Source of the DNA: Flavobacterium buctense
GTDB lineage: Bacteria > Bacteroidota > Bacteroidia > Flavobacteriales > Flavobacteriaceae
DNA length: 64,000 nucleotides
Assembly (NCBI RefSeq): GCF_014486695.1
Contig: NZ_JACTAB010000004.1
Coordinates: 1-64,000 of the forward strand
Direction: 5' to 3'
The notes under the pieces are model-generated. The model worked only from the letters and a program-made list of their open reading frames with translations. It was not told the DNA's origin and did not search any database. Below, piece by piece: positions 54,119 to 63,565 of this stretch. A program made the position numbers and the translations under genes. How positions within the stretch are numbered: the first letter of the stretch is position 1; each line of letters opens with the position of its first letter.

Positions 54119-54761
54119 ATTGGGTTAACCAGTGTTTGAAATCGAAGAAATTCTGTGGCGCTACACCGTGACCAACCATATATTCTTTAAAGACTATATC
54201 AATCCCTAATACTTGTAACATCGGAATGGATTTTCGTGCCCATTCTACAGGAATTACTTGGTCAACCGTACCATGTGAGGCAAATATCTTTAATTTACTG
54301 AAATCATTTTCGGTATAATCATTCACAGCAATTTCAGGGTTGAAATAACCGCTCATGGCCACAACGCGTTGTACTTTTTCAGGATAAGACAATGCCACAG
54401 CATAACTCAAAATACAGCCTTGACTGAATCCAATAAGTGTCACATTATCAGCATCAATAGGGTATTCAGCAATTAATTCGTCTATAAAATTAGCAATGAT
54501 ATCTCTGGATGCTCTGGCTTGACCGATATCAGAAAACTTATTCTCATCAGCATCAAAATTTATGGCATACCAAGCGTAACTTCCATACATCATATCAAAT
54601 GGTGCGCGGGCTGAAATCACATAATATTCTTCGGGCAATTCGTTGGCAAAAGAAAACAAATCTTCTTCATTGCTGCCATAACCATGTAGCAATAGGAGTA
54701 AAGGATTTTTAACTTTCTTATCTTTTGGTTCACGGACTAAATGGTGAAGTGTTAAACTCAT
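54117..54761 (-). CDS. Alpha/beta-hydrolase (carboxylesterase / lysophospholipase-like)
   Basis: A 214-residue cytoplasmic esterase of the phospholipase/carboxylesterase family. LLLLLHGYGSNEEDL is the oxyanion segment, GFSQG holds the nucleophile Ser113, ASHGTVDQVIPV the acid Asp and GHGVAPQ the His. Length matches the family. Its start overlaps the stop of the small membrane protein gene by one base, so it is the last gene of the minus-strand operon that begins with the BatA-like gene. The natural ester is unknown. Confidence 0.85.
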   Translation of the reverse strand: MSLTLHHLVREPKDKKVKNPLLLLLHGYGSNEEDLFSFANELPEEYYVISARAPFDMMYGSYAWYAINFDADENKFSDIGQARASRDIIANFIDELIAEYPIDADNVTLIGFSQGCILSYAVALSYPEKVQRVVAMSGYFNPEIAVNDYTENDFSKLKIFASHGTVDQVIPVEWARKSIPMLQVLGIDIVFKEYMVGHGVAPQNFFDFKHWLTQ

Positions 54762-55084
54762 TACAAATTTTTAAATAGGTTTTGAAAAAATCCACCAACT
54801 ACCGGTAACTCTCGTTTTTGACCTTGAACTGCGCCTAAAAAGCCATATATCCATAAGATAAAATAAAACAGATAAAAGGCAGATGTTGCAGTCCAACTAT
54901 TGGCATAACCTACAAAATACCCCAACAAGAAAAATGAGATGAATAATCCCAATGCTTGTCGAATATGAAAAGAAGCAAAATCGGATTTATTTTCTTCTTG
55001 ATTCATAAAAATGGCAATCACGCTTCCAATGATGGTTAAATAAGCAACGATGGCAGTATTTTTTGCTTTTTCAATATTTTCCAT
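54761..55084 (-). CDS. Small integral membrane protein (DUF4870-like)
   Basis: A 107-residue protein with about three hydrophobic helices (TAIVAYLTIIGSVIAIFM, QALGLFISFFLLGYFVGYA, SAFYLFYFILWIYGFLGAV) and the segment FHIRQALGL typical of DUF4870 / import-component-like proteins. Function unknown. It sits between the dihydroorotase-like gene (six bases) and the esterase gene (overlap). Confidence 0.75.
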   Translation of the reverse strand: MENIEKAKNTAIVAYLTIIGSVIAIFMNQEENKSDFASFHIRQALGLFISFFLLGYFVGYANSWTATSAFYLFYFILWIYGFLGAVQGQKRELPVVGGFFQNLFKNL

Positions 55085-55090
55085 AATAAT

Positions 55091-56344
55091 TTAGGCTAAA
55101 ACAAATTTTCCTTGATTATAAATCCCCAAAACTTTGCCTTTCATGGCTTGTCCAAAGAAAGCAGAATTTTTAGATTTTGAAGCTATATTTTCTTTGCCAA
55201 ATGTCCAATCGGCGTCAATTTGGAATAGACTAAAATTAGCTGTATTATTTTCTTTAATTTCTTGATTTTCAATATTTAAAATAGTTTTACCGAAAGTCAA
55301 TTTTTGAATTATTTTTTCCAAAGGCAACACGGTTAGCAATGCACCAAAAGTACTTTCTAAACCAATGGTTCCGTTTTTAGCCAAATCAAATTCCATCTTT
55401 TTATGCTCAATGTCGATTGGATTATGATCAGCAGTAATGCAGTCAATAGTGTTGTCTAAAACACCTGCTATTAAAGCTTGTCTGTCGGTTTCAGTTCGCA
55501 ATGGTGGCGACACTTTGTATCTTGTATCAAACCCATCCAGTTTTTCATCCGTTAGGACCAAATGATGCACAGTTACACTACAAGTCACGTTCAAACCTTT
55601 CGCTTTCGCTTCTTTGATTAACGCTACAGATTTCGCTGTAGAAATCGTTGGAATGTGTAGTTTTCCACCGGTATATTCGAGTAAAAACAAGTTTCTGGCG
55701 ATGATTAATTCTTCGGCTAAGTTGGGAATTCCTTTTAAGCCTAATCTTGTCGAAACTATTCCTTCATTAGCAACACCATTGCCTTTAATGTTGTCATCTT
55801 GCGCAAAAGCGATTACCAAACCATCAAAATCTTGAGTGTATTGCAAAGCTATTTTCAACAGATTCGCATTAGCCAAACTTTTACCATAATCCCCGAAAGC
55901 TACAGCTCCGGCGTTTTTCATGTCGAACAATTCGGCTAAATCTTTTCCTTCGCTGTCTTTGGTTAAAGCTCCAATTGGGAATAACTCTGTAGCAGAATTA
56001 GCCGCTTTTTGTTTGACAAAATGAACCTGTGATTGGTTGTCAATTATCGGATTTGAATTAGGCTGCAAAGCGATTCCGGTAAAGCCACTTTTGGCAGCGA
56101 CATCCAATCCGTTGGCGATGGTTTCTCGGTCTTCAAATCCGGGTTCGCCCAGGGAAACACTAGTGTCAAACCAACCTTGAGAAAGGTACAAACCGTCGTG
56201 TTGGTATTCCTGATGTGTATCCGAACTCGGAATTGAAACGCCTATTTTCTCGATAATACCGTGGGTTATTTTCACATCAACAGTTTGATGGTGAAATGGA
56301 CTTTTTGGGTCAACAATTTTGGCTTTTCGGATGATTAGGTTCAT
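55091..56344 (-). CDS. Dihydroorotase-like protein lacking metal ligands (PyrC family, probable PyrX-type)
   Basis: A 417-residue amidohydrolase-fold protein closest to class I dihydroorotase, the third enzyme of pyrimidine synthesis. The usual DxHxH zinc motif is here FDTSVSLGEPGFE, so both histidines are gone. A third ligand, the His of HIAHVST, is Thr (HIPTIST). One histidine in VTVHHLVLTDE and the Asp in CITADHNP remain. An active metalloenzyme is therefore unlikely; a structural partner of aspartate transcarbamoylase, as known for PyrX proteins, is possible. The start at 56344 overlaps the BatA-like stop (ATGA); an in-frame ATG at 56407 lies inside that gene. Confidence 0.8.
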   Translation of the reverse strand: MNLIIRKAKIVDPKSPFHHQTVDVKITHGIIEKIGVSIPSSDTHQEYQHDGLYLSQGWFDTSVSLGEPGFEDRETIANGLDVAAKSGFTGIALQPNSNPIIDNQSQVHFVKQKAANSATELFPIGALTKDSEGKDLAELFDMKNAGAVAFGDYGKSLANANLLKIALQYTQDFDGLVIAFAQDDNIKGNGVANEGIVSTRLGLKGIPNLAEELIIARNLFLLEYTGGKLHIPTISTAKSVALIKEAKAKGLNVTCSVTVHHLVLTDEKLDGFDTRYKVSPPLRTETDRQALIAGVLDNTIDCITADHNPIDIEHKKMEFDLAKNGTIGLESTFGALLTVLPLEKIIQKLTFGKTILNIENQEIKENNTANFSLFQIDADWTFGKENIASKSKNSAFFGQAMKGKVLGIYNQGKFVLA

Positions 56345-58269
56345 TTTACAAATTTTTGAATGAGGAGTTCTAATACTAAAAAGAGTAGCGTAAGCAGCAC
56401 AAACCATTTCCAGATTTGCGTATCGGTTCGGTCGGTTTGAATCGAATTAAAAACCGTTTCTATATCTTCTATTTCCTTGTAATTAGCAGTAATATCGGTG
56501 TTGGCTAAACTCAGGTTGCTTTCGGTTCGTGTGTAATTAAAGCTGATATTCTGTGCCAAATTTACTCCGTTAAAGATACCAAAATTTCCGGCTTCGATAG
56601 GATTGTCGCCAAAAGTTATTTTGACCTTGGTATTCAACAATTGTTGCACCGGAATAAAACTTTCGGCGGCATTTTTTACGTTCAGAATTTCATCTTTTGA
56701 CAAGAGTGCATCTACCACAAACGGTTGGTCTTCGCCAATAATAATCGCATTAACACCGGTTTTTTGGCTGTTTTGTGCCATGTTGTAAAATGTGGGTACG
56801 ATTAAAGGTGAATTTTGGAAATTACTGTTGGTTTTGTTGATTGGCGCTGCAAAAAGATAAACTGCAGACAAAGGATTCGAAACCGAAGTCAGGAAAGCAC
56901 TTTGGTCTTCATAACTCAGAATTGCAGGCGTTGTACTATTGATTCCAAAAGCAGTTTTGGTTGACGGATATTGGAAATTGTCAATTTTCTTTTCAAACAC
57001 ATTGCTAAACAACGGATGATTGAAATTGATTTTGGTCACTTTTTTATCGTTACTTGCAATCGATTTCAATTGAATCGCTCCAAAGTTGGCCAAGAAACTA
57101 TTCATTGTAGTCACATTACTTTCTTGCGCCGGAATGACCACTATGTTTCCGCCTTTATTTACAAATGATTTCAGTGTAGTTTGCAACGCTTGTGGAATGT
57201 CTTTTAATTCATTCAATACAATTGCATCTTGTTTTTCCAATAAATTATAATCCAAATTGGCAATCGGAAAATTGGTATAAGCAAACTCGTCACTGGTGTA
57301 AATTCTCGAAAGGAAATTGCTTTTATCGGTGTCGCCAATGCTGATTACGTTGGTTTTACTGGGTTTGGAAATGCTGAAATAATAAGTATTGTCATAAGCC
57401 AAACCTTTATCGGTAATCGAAACATAGCCGTGAAAATCTTCTTTTGGTATGGTGAATTTAATCGTTTCAGTTGTGTTTTTGAAATCGATTAATGTCTTTG
57501 CAGTCAATTTGTTTTGGTTGTACAACGCAATCGGAACCGCCGTAATATCTTCGCCATTGGCTGATAATTTTATGCCAATTTCATAGAAACTGTCTAAGGT
57601 TTGTTGGATATAGACACTGTCAATCGAAACGTTGTTCTTTTGTTCCGCTTCAGGAATGATGAAATAGACATTGTCTTCTTTTTTAAAGCTTTTCGCTTGA
57701 TTGGCTTCCAAACCAACGGCATCTGTAATAACGATGATGTCTTTGTTGAAAGCAGATTTTCGGGCATTGACTTTCGCAATCAAATTGTCTAATCTAAAAG
57801 GCGTTGCGCTGTATTTTAAATCCTGTAAATCCTTTTGAATCGATTTGATGTCGGTATTCCAATAGGTTTCAGAGTTGGTAATCAAAGAAAAATTTTGAGC
57901 TTCCGGAGTATGTTCTAATAAATCTTGAACCGCACGCTTGAGCAATTCTCCTTTTTTGCCTTTGGCTTGCATGCTATAGGAATTGTCTAAGATGATGTAC
58001 ATTTCGTTAGTCGATTTCAGACTTTCTTTCGCCGTAAAAAAAGGTTGGGCAAAAGCGAGAATCAAGCAGGCGAGAAGTAGTAAACGGGTGAAAAGCAACA
58101 ACCATTTTTTGATGGTCGAACTTTTTCGGGTTTGCAGGGAAAGTTCTTTTAGGAATTGTACGTTGGTGAAGTATTCTTTCTTAAAACGTCGCAACTGAAA
58201 TAAATGCACCAAAATTGGAATCACCAATAAAAAAAGAAAATATAGAATTTCCGGGTGTTTGAACTGCAT
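56341..58269 (-). CDS. BatA/von Willebrand factor A domain membrane protein
   Basis: A 642-residue membrane protein. It opens with the BatA N-terminal domain (MQFKHPEILYFLFLLVIPIL, helix 1, then a second helix LLLFTRLLLLACLILAFAQPFF). A VWA-like domain starts at MYIILDNSYSMQAKGKKGE, with the DxSxS metal-site motif, and IIVITDAVG follows. A long periplasmic part with a glutamine-amidotransferase-like stretch (LKSFVNKGGNIVVIPAQ) leads to a last helix (FVLLTLLFLVLELLI). Such proteins are linked to cell-envelope and stress functions in Bacteroidota. It is the first gene of a four-gene operon with a near-perfect promoter. Confidence 0.85.
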   Translation of the reverse strand: MQFKHPEILYFLFLLVIPILVHLFQLRRFKKEYFTNVQFLKELSLQTRKSSTIKKWLLLFTRLLLLACLILAFAQPFFTAKESLKSTNEMYIILDNSYSMQAKGKKGELLKRAVQDLLEHTPEAQNFSLITNSETYWNTDIKSIQKDLQDLKYSATPFRLDNLIAKVNARKSAFNKDIIVITDAVGLEANQAKSFKKEDNVYFIIPEAEQKNNVSIDSVYIQQTLDSFYEIGIKLSANGEDITAVPIALYNQNKLTAKTLIDFKNTTETIKFTIPKEDFHGYVSITDKGLAYDNTYYFSISKPSKTNVISIGDTDKSNFLSRIYTSDEFAYTNFPIANLDYNLLEKQDAIVLNELKDIPQALQTTLKSFVNKGGNIVVIPAQESNVTTMNSFLANFGAIQLKSIASNDKKVTKINFNHPLFSNVFEKKIDNFQYPSTKTAFGINSTTPAILSYEDQSAFLTSVSNPLSAVYLFAAPINKTNSNFQNSPLIVPTFYNMAQNSQKTGVNAIIIGEDQPFVVDALLSKDEILNVKNAAESFIPVQQLLNTKVKITFGDNPIEAGNFGIFNGVNLAQNISFNYTRTESNLSLANTDITANYKEIEDIETVFNSIQTDRTDTQIWKWFVLLTLLFLVLELLIQKFVK

Positions 58270-58285
58270 TTCAATTATTGTTTGT

Positions 58286-58315
58286 CAAAAATAGTAATCA
58301 ATTGTCAATTATCAA
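58286..58315 (-). promoter_or_regulatory. Promoter TTG-N19-TATTTTTG for the BatA-like operon
   Basis: On the minus strand TTG (58315-58313), 19 bases, TATTTTTG (58293-58286). The match to consensus is full, and the start codon lies 17 bases further on. Confidence 0.7.
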
Positions 58316-58329
58316 TTACCAAAAAGGAA

Positions 58330-59673
58330 TTATTTCTTCTTTCTCTTCGCGGCTCTGTTCTTCAAAATATTTCTATTTACCGAAGTTCCGGTTTTCTTCT
58401 TCGTTTTCGATGGTCCGCCAAGGTTGACTTTGGTGTTTTTCTTTGCCTTTTCATGAAACGATGCGCCACCTTCTAATTTGTTGGTTTTCAGAATCACTTT
58501 CATTTTTTTTCTGTCTTTTTCAAACTCTAGCAAGCGTTCCGCAATGACAACTTCTTTTGGTAAAGGCAAAAAGGTAAGTTCTTTTTCCATCAGCATTTCG
58601 GCCTCAATCATAATTTCTTCTTCTCTCGGACTAATCAAACTAATGGCAATACCCGATTTATCGGCACGACCGGTTCTTCCGATTCTGTGAATGTATTGTT
58701 CTTGTATTTCGGGAAACTCTACATTGATTACGTGTGTGATGTCGGAAATATCCAAACCTCTCGCCATTACATCCGTAGTAACAATTCCGCGGATTTCTCC
58801 GGCTTGAAAAGTGGCCATCGTTTGCAAACGATAGTTCTGTGATTTGTTAGAGTGAATCGTTCCGAATTGCTCCGGATATACTTCTTCCAATTTATCGGCT
58901 AACAAATCGGCTGTTTTTTTATTGTTGACAAAAAGCAAAACCCTTTCGTAAGCTTCGTCTTTTAGTAATTCTATGATCAAATTGACTTTCGTCAAAAAAT
59001 TAGGCGTTTTGTAACCCAATTGTTCTATTTGTTCCAATGGCGTACCACTTGCTGCCAAAGAAACTTCTTCCGGAAAATCGAAATATTCTTCTAACATGCC
59101 GTCAACCTCATCCGTCATAGTGGCTGAAAACAAGATATTCTGGCGTTTGGTTTTAATCATAGTCAAAATAGAAGTCACTTGAGAACGGAACCCTAAATTC
59201 AAGATTTCATCGAATTCATCAATGACTAATTTTTGCAAACTGTCAAAGCGAATGACATTGTCTAAAGCCAAATCCATAATTCTTCCCGGAGTTCCAACCA
59301 AGACATCAATTCCTTGATAAACGGCCTTTTTTTGCGTATTGATGTTTACACCACCGTAAACGCCTAAAGTTCGCACCGACATGAATTGGGTAAGCTTTTC
59401 CACTTCGGCCGCAATTTGTACTACTAATTCACGCGTTGGAACCAATATGACCACTCGTGGCGTATCAGTGGCAACAAATTTCCATTGTTTTAGAATTGGC
59501 AAAAGGTAAGCAAATGTTTTACCTGTTCCGGTTTGGGCAATTCCCATCATATCACGACCTGACATAATCACCGAAAAAGATTTTTCCTGAATTGGAGTAG
59601 GCGTAGTCAAACCTAATTCGTCGACGGCTTTTTGTAATGATTTCGGAAGATTGAATTGCTCAAAAGTGCTCAT
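58330..59673 (-). CDS. DEAD-box RNA helicase
   Basis: A 447-residue ATP-dependent RNA helicase. The Q-motif region (FNLPKSLQKAVDELGLTTPTPIQ), Walker A AQTGTGKT, motif Ib GTPGRIMDL, motif II in the variant form DEFD, SAT (motif III) and HRIGRTGRAD (motif VI) are all present. The C-terminus is short and very basic (KKNTKVNLGGPSKTKKKTG), suited to RNA binding. The subfamily (RhlE/SrmB-like) is not certain. The ATG at 59673 is chosen as it begins the conserved MSTFEQFNL; an in-frame ATG lies 21 bases upstream, inside the putative promoter region. Confidence 0.93.
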   Translation of the reverse strand: MSTFEQFNLPKSLQKAVDELGLTTPTPIQEKSFSVIMSGRDMMGIAQTGTGKTFAYLLPILKQWKFVATDTPRVVILVPTRELVVQIAAEVEKLTQFMSVRTLGVYGGVNINTQKKAVYQGIDVLVGTPGRIMDLALDNVIRFDSLQKLVIDEFDEILNLGFRSQVTSILTMIKTKRQNILFSATMTDEVDGMLEEYFDFPEEVSLAASGTPLEQIEQLGYKTPNFLTKVNLIIELLKDEAYERVLLFVNNKKTADLLADKLEEVYPEQFGTIHSNKSQNYRLQTMATFQAGEIRGIVTTDVMARGLDISDITHVINVEFPEIQEQYIHRIGRTGRADKSGIAISLISPREEEIMIEAEMLMEKELTFLPLPKEVVIAERLLEFEKDRKKMKVILKTNKLEGGASFHEKAKKNTKVNLGGPSKTKKKTGTSVNRNILKNRAAKRKKK

Positions 59674-59691
59674 TGTAGATGTAATTTGCCG

Positions 59692-59699
59692 CAAAGGTA
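59692..59699 (-). promoter_or_regulatory. -7 element TACCTTTG for the DEAD-box helicase
   Basis: Minus-strand TACCTTTG lies 18 bases before the chosen start at 59673, which supports that start over the one at 59694. No clear -33 TTTG. Confidence 0.45.
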
Positions 59700-59915
59700 A
59701 GGAATTCTATTTTGGGAATATTTTAGGCGATGACATTTTGCTAACGAACGTATAATCAATAATTTTAGTTTTAATTAGTACTGACTTTCTTACCATTAAA
59801 TTAAATTTCATACATTTATAAAAATTATTCACGCATAGTCTACCATTGCCGCCTCAAATACGCTTATAGTTTTAACCTGCTAAACTAATATAGTAACCAA
59901 CTTAAACCCTAGTTG

Positions 59916-60656
59916 ATGAGTACAATGCAATCTGTCTTGATAGTTGAGGACGAAATGATTATAGCGGCAAATATATCCATGCAACTAAATCATTTAGGAT
60001 ACCATGTAAACGGAATCATTCCCAGAGCTGAAGAAGTACTGCCACACATTAAACTACAAGTACCCGACATACTTTTAATGGATATTAATCTAAAAGGGGA
60101 AATGGATGGTATTGAATTGGCCGGTTTGATTCAGAACGAGTATAAAATTCCTATTATTTATTTAACCGCCAATGCGGATGAAGTACATTTCAACCGTGCA
60201 AAATCAACTAATCCCTATGCTTTTATTTCCAAACCCTTTAAGAAAATCGATTTGCAGCGAGCGATTGAATTAACCATTATTCGGGTTGCAGAAGAAAAAA
60301 ACAGTAAGCCTAACGAAGAAATTCCAAACGAACCTTTTATGCTCAGCGATTCTATTTTCGTACGCCATCATGACAAAATGGTAAAAATTAATATCCATGA
60401 TATTCTTTACATTGAAGCCGAACGCAATTACTGTAAAATTCATTGCAAAGACAAAGAACACTTGATCGTTTCTACATTAAAAGACTTAGAAGAGAAGTTG
60501 ACTGTTAATCATTTGATGCGAATTCACCGTTCATTTATTGTTAATTTATTTCACATCGATGAAATCGCCAACACTCATGTGGTCATTGCCAGAAAAGCCA
60601 TTCCTTTGAGTGCTGAGTTGAAAAAGCAATTGTTACTTCACATTCAAAAGATTTAA
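59916..60656 (+). CDS. Response regulator with LytTR DNA-binding domain
   Basis: A 246-residue two-component response regulator. The receiver domain (about 6-125) has the acidic pair in VEDE, phospho-acceptor Asp in LLMDINLKGEMDG and Lys in FISKPFKK. A LytTR domain follows (about 145-246: SIFVRHHDKMVKINIHDILYIEAE, then HRSFIVNLFHID), which binds paired direct repeats in DNA. It is directly followed, after three bases, by the histidine kinase gene, forming a cognate pair. An ATG at 59925 is a possible alternative start. Confidence 0.93.
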   Translation: MSTMQSVLIVEDEMIIAANISMQLNHLGYHVNGIIPRAEEVLPHIKLQVPDILLMDINLKGEMDGIELAGLIQNEYKIPIIYLTANADEVHFNRAKSTNPYAFISKPFKKIDLQRAIELTIIRVAEEKNSKPNEEIPNEPFMLSDSIFVRHHDKMVKINIHDILYIEAERNYCKIHCKDKEHLIVSTLKDLEEKLTVNHLMRIHRSFIVNLFHIDEIANTHVVIARKAIPLSAELKKQLLLHIQKI

Positions 60657-60659
60657 GTA

Positions 60660-62585
60660 ATGAAATCATTGATCTTATTTTTATTCTTACTCTTTTCCCA
60701 ATTGCAGTTTTCCCAGGCAAAACATAAATTGTCTGCTAAAGAAGCTTTGATTTTAAGTGCTAAATACAAAGAAAAGGCAAGTTGGTTTACCGATATGCCG
60801 CAGTATAATAATGACAGTACCGCTTTTTATTCGGCTAAAGCCATTAAAGTTTTAAATCGAAACGAGCCGACACACCGTAATACTTTGTTGCAATTGCAAT
60901 TGGAAATGAATAAAAGTAAGTTTTATGCACTTTCTAATGCTGAGAAAGATTCTATACTAAATACTCAATGGACTGACTATCAAGAATTAGATCCCAAAGC
61001 AAAGGAAAACCGAATTTTACAATACAAATATTTGGTTTTTTGGGCCAACATCAAACTTCAAAAAGGGGATTCAAAAGCTTCCTTGGATTTATTTGAAAAA
61101 GCATTGGCTTTAATCCGTAAAAATGACGCACCTAACGTGAAAGCCCGAGCAATATTGGATAAAGGGTTATACTATGGTTTATACGGACTTGAAGCTGAAA
61201 AAAAACTGTCACTTAAGTATTTAAAGGAAAGCTTGGTTTTTTATAAAAAGAATTACAAAAAATATCCTTCTGAATATTATATGATTAATGCCGAATTGCA
61301 ATATTATTATACCAGCAAAAATATTGATTCTGCTTACTTCTATCTTAATGAGGTAAAAACAATACTAAAGGATTTTAAAAAACCTTTGTGTCATATTTGG
61401 TATTATTCCTCTTTAGGTAGTTATCTAATTGGAGAAAAGCAAAACTACGAGGAAGGAAGGACCAACATTAATAAAACCATTGAATTAATAGAAGCCTACC
61501 ATTTTGAGGATTACTATGGGTATTGTCTTGAACGATTAGCTGATATTGATTACTATACTGAAAATTATGATCAAGCAGTTGTAAACTATTCTAAAGCGCG
61601 CGAGGTCTATCTAAAAAACAACGACCATTTCGCAGCTGTTAATGCTTTAAATAATATCGCTGATACTTATGAGACCAAAGGAGATTTAGCCAATGCCTTA
61701 AAGTTTAAAAAACAATATTACACCGAGTCATTAGCTTCACAAAAAGAATTGAACGACCGGAGTTTACGCGAAAGCGAACTCAAAGTCAATGTGATAAACC
61801 AAGAAAAAGAACTTATCCAAAAAAGCAACCTTCAAATTTTCTTTATAGTGGCTTTAGGTTTGTGTGCCATTTCATTACTGTTATTTTATCGCAATGTTAG
61901 ACTTAAACAAAGAAGCAATTTAAAACTGGCAGCGGTAAATCATGAATTGGAGGATAAAAATGAATTGTTGGACAAACGCAATGCTGAAAACGAATTGTTA
62001 CTAAAAGAAATTCACCATCGTGTGAAAAATAATTTGGAGGTCGTTTCGAGTTTATTAGCCTTGCAATCCGCTCAAATTGACGATCCTAATACAAAAGACG
62101 CCATGGCTGAAAGTCAAAACCGCGTCAATTCTATTGGGATTGTACATCAAAAACTCTATCAAGGAACCAATTTGGGTGCCATAGAAATGAAAGACTATTT
62201 TTTAAATCTAAGCGAAAGTATACTCGATAGTTTTGGTGCCGAAGAGCGAGTAGAGCTTAACCTTGCCATGGAAAAATTAGATTTAGATATTGATACCGCT
62301 GTTCCTTTGGGATTAATTATAAATGAATTATTGACCAATACCATCAAATACGCTTTCCCAAAAGGCGAAAAAGGTACTGTTACTATCAAGATGGAAAGAA
62401 AAAAAGGCAACATTCTTCACTTAGAAGTGGCTGACAATGGCGTTGGAAAATCGGGAATCACACACGGAACCGGTTTTGGAGGTCAACTGGTTTCCTTACT
62501 CACTAATCAATTAAACGGCACCATGCGGGAAGATAGTCAAAATGGTACTGCTATTATATTTGATTTCAAATTAAAGGCTGCGTAA
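60660..62585 (+). CDS. Sensor histidine kinase with periplasmic TPR region (HisKA_2 type)
   Basis: A 641-residue kinase. Signal peptide (FSQLQFSQA), a tetratricopeptide-like helical region about 40-385 (YYGYCLERLADIDYYTENYDQAVVNYSKA, NALNNIADTYETKGDLANALK), one membrane helix (LQIFFIVALGLCAISLLLFY), a short coiled coil, then HisKA_2 with the phosphorylatable His in EIHHRVKNNLEVV and an HATPase domain (NELLTNTIKYAFP, VADNGVG, GTGFGGQLV). It is the partner of the LytTR regulator upstream. The TPR sensor type usually detects protein or peptide partners, but the signal here is unknown. Confidence 0.93.
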   Translation: MKSLILFLFLLFSQLQFSQAKHKLSAKEALILSAKYKEKASWFTDMPQYNNDSTAFYSAKAIKVLNRNEPTHRNTLLQLQLEMNKSKFYALSNAEKDSILNTQWTDYQELDPKAKENRILQYKYLVFWANIKLQKGDSKASLDLFEKALALIRKNDAPNVKARAILDKGLYYGLYGLEAEKKLSLKYLKESLVFYKKNYKKYPSEYYMINAELQYYYTSKNIDSAYFYLNEVKTILKDFKKPLCHIWYYSSLGSYLIGEKQNYEEGRTNINKTIELIEAYHFEDYYGYCLERLADIDYYTENYDQAVVNYSKAREVYLKNNDHFAAVNALNNIADTYETKGDLANALKFKKQYYTESLASQKELNDRSLRESELKVNVINQEKELIQKSNLQIFFIVALGLCAISLLLFYRNVRLKQRSNLKLAAVNHELEDKNELLDKRNAENELLLKEIHHRVKNNLEVVSSLLALQSAQIDDPNTKDAMAESQNRVNSIGIVHQKLYQGTNLGAIEMKDYFLNLSESILDSFGAEERVELNLAMEKLDLDIDTAVPLGLIINELLTNTIKYAFPKGEKGTVTIKMERKKGNILHLEVADNGVGKSGITHGTGFGGQLVSLLTNQLNGTMREDSQNGTAIIFDFKLKAA

Positions 62586-62744
62586 AGCCTATTCCAATAA
62601 TTTATTTAACCGATAAATAAATCCCTTGCTTCGGACAGTATTGATGCCCATTCGTCCTAATTTGTTTTTGTTTCTTATTGATTAACTGTTACTTAGAGGT
62701 AGAATTAATAGTAATTCTATTGAACCAATAAAAAACTAACAATC

Positions 62745-63488
62745 ATGAAAAACAAATTCTATTCAACAGTGAAGAACCTGTTTCTTCTCTTGATGCTTAT
62801 CCCTTTAATAGGCATAAGTCAGACCAAAAATGTGATTTCCACCAGTCGTGTATTTCCCAAAATTGACAAGCAACTTGAATTTGAAAAAGCATTGGCAATT
62901 CATGCCAAAAAGTATCACACAGGAGATGTCAAATGGCGAGTATTTCAAATTCAGTCCGGACCGGATGCCGGAGGGTATCATATAGTTGAAGGACCAAAGT
63001 CTTGGGAATCTGAAGATGTTCGCGGGGATATTAATGAAGCACACAATAATGATTGGCATAAAAATGTAACCGTCTATTTAACTGATAGACAGTCAAGTGG
63101 TTATTCTGTTTATGTCGATTCATTGAGTACTGTTGCCGTTGGTGATTACTCAGACAAAGTTCAAGTAACACACATTTACCCAAAAATTGGTTGTGGTTAT
63201 AAAGTGGCTACCATGCTTAAAAGTTTAAAAGCGGCATGGGCGGCAGAAGGTTCAACGATTGCCGTTTATGAAGTTAATGGTTCAGGAGAACCACAATTTG
63301 CCATAGCCAGAAGATACAAACAAGGACTTAAAGAAAAAGCAGATGGCTTTAGAACGTCATTTGTAGACACTTATGAAAAGATTCATGGTAAAGGTTCTTG
63401 GGGATTATACATGGATAATATTAAAGAATATTACGATGATGTTTGGAGTGAAATAATTTTTTATCGGGCTGATTTGAGTTCGAATTAA
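62745..63488 (+). CDS. Exported protein of unknown function with two alpha/beta repeats
   Basis: Not recognised. 247 residues with a signal peptide (LIPLIGISQ). The mature part seems to consist of two similar halves, each with a strand-helix pattern: STSRVFPKIDKQLEFEKAL against VTHIYPKIGCGYKVATMLKS, followed in each by a glycine-rich strand pair (QSGPDAGGYHIVEG against VNGSGEPQFAIARRY). This recalls dimeric alpha/beta-barrel folds. Monocistronic or loosely grouped with the next gene, from which a hairpin separates it. Confidence 0.7.
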   Translation: MKNKFYSTVKNLFLLLMLIPLIGISQTKNVISTSRVFPKIDKQLEFEKALAIHAKKYHTGDVKWRVFQIQSGPDAGGYHIVEGPKSWESEDVRGDINEAHNNDWHKNVTVYLTDRQSSGYSVYVDSLSTVAVGDYSDKVQVTHIYPKIGCGYKVATMLKSLKAAWAAEGSTIAVYEVNGSGEPQFAIARRYKQGLKEKADGFRTSFVDTYEKIHGKGSWGLYMDNIKEYYDDVWSEIIFYRADLSSN

Positions 63489-63514
63489 TACTAAAAATCA
63501 TTTAATAATTGATT

Positions 63515-63550
63515 AAGCCTTCAGTGTCATAAAACTTTGAGGGCTTTACT
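63515..63550 (+). terminator. Probable intrinsic terminator
   Basis: AAGCCTTCA (63515-63523) pairs with TGAGGGCTT (63538-63546) with one G-T pair. The T tract is weak (TTTACTTAAA). Confidence 0.5.
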
Positions 63551-63565
63551 TAAAAACCAAACAGT

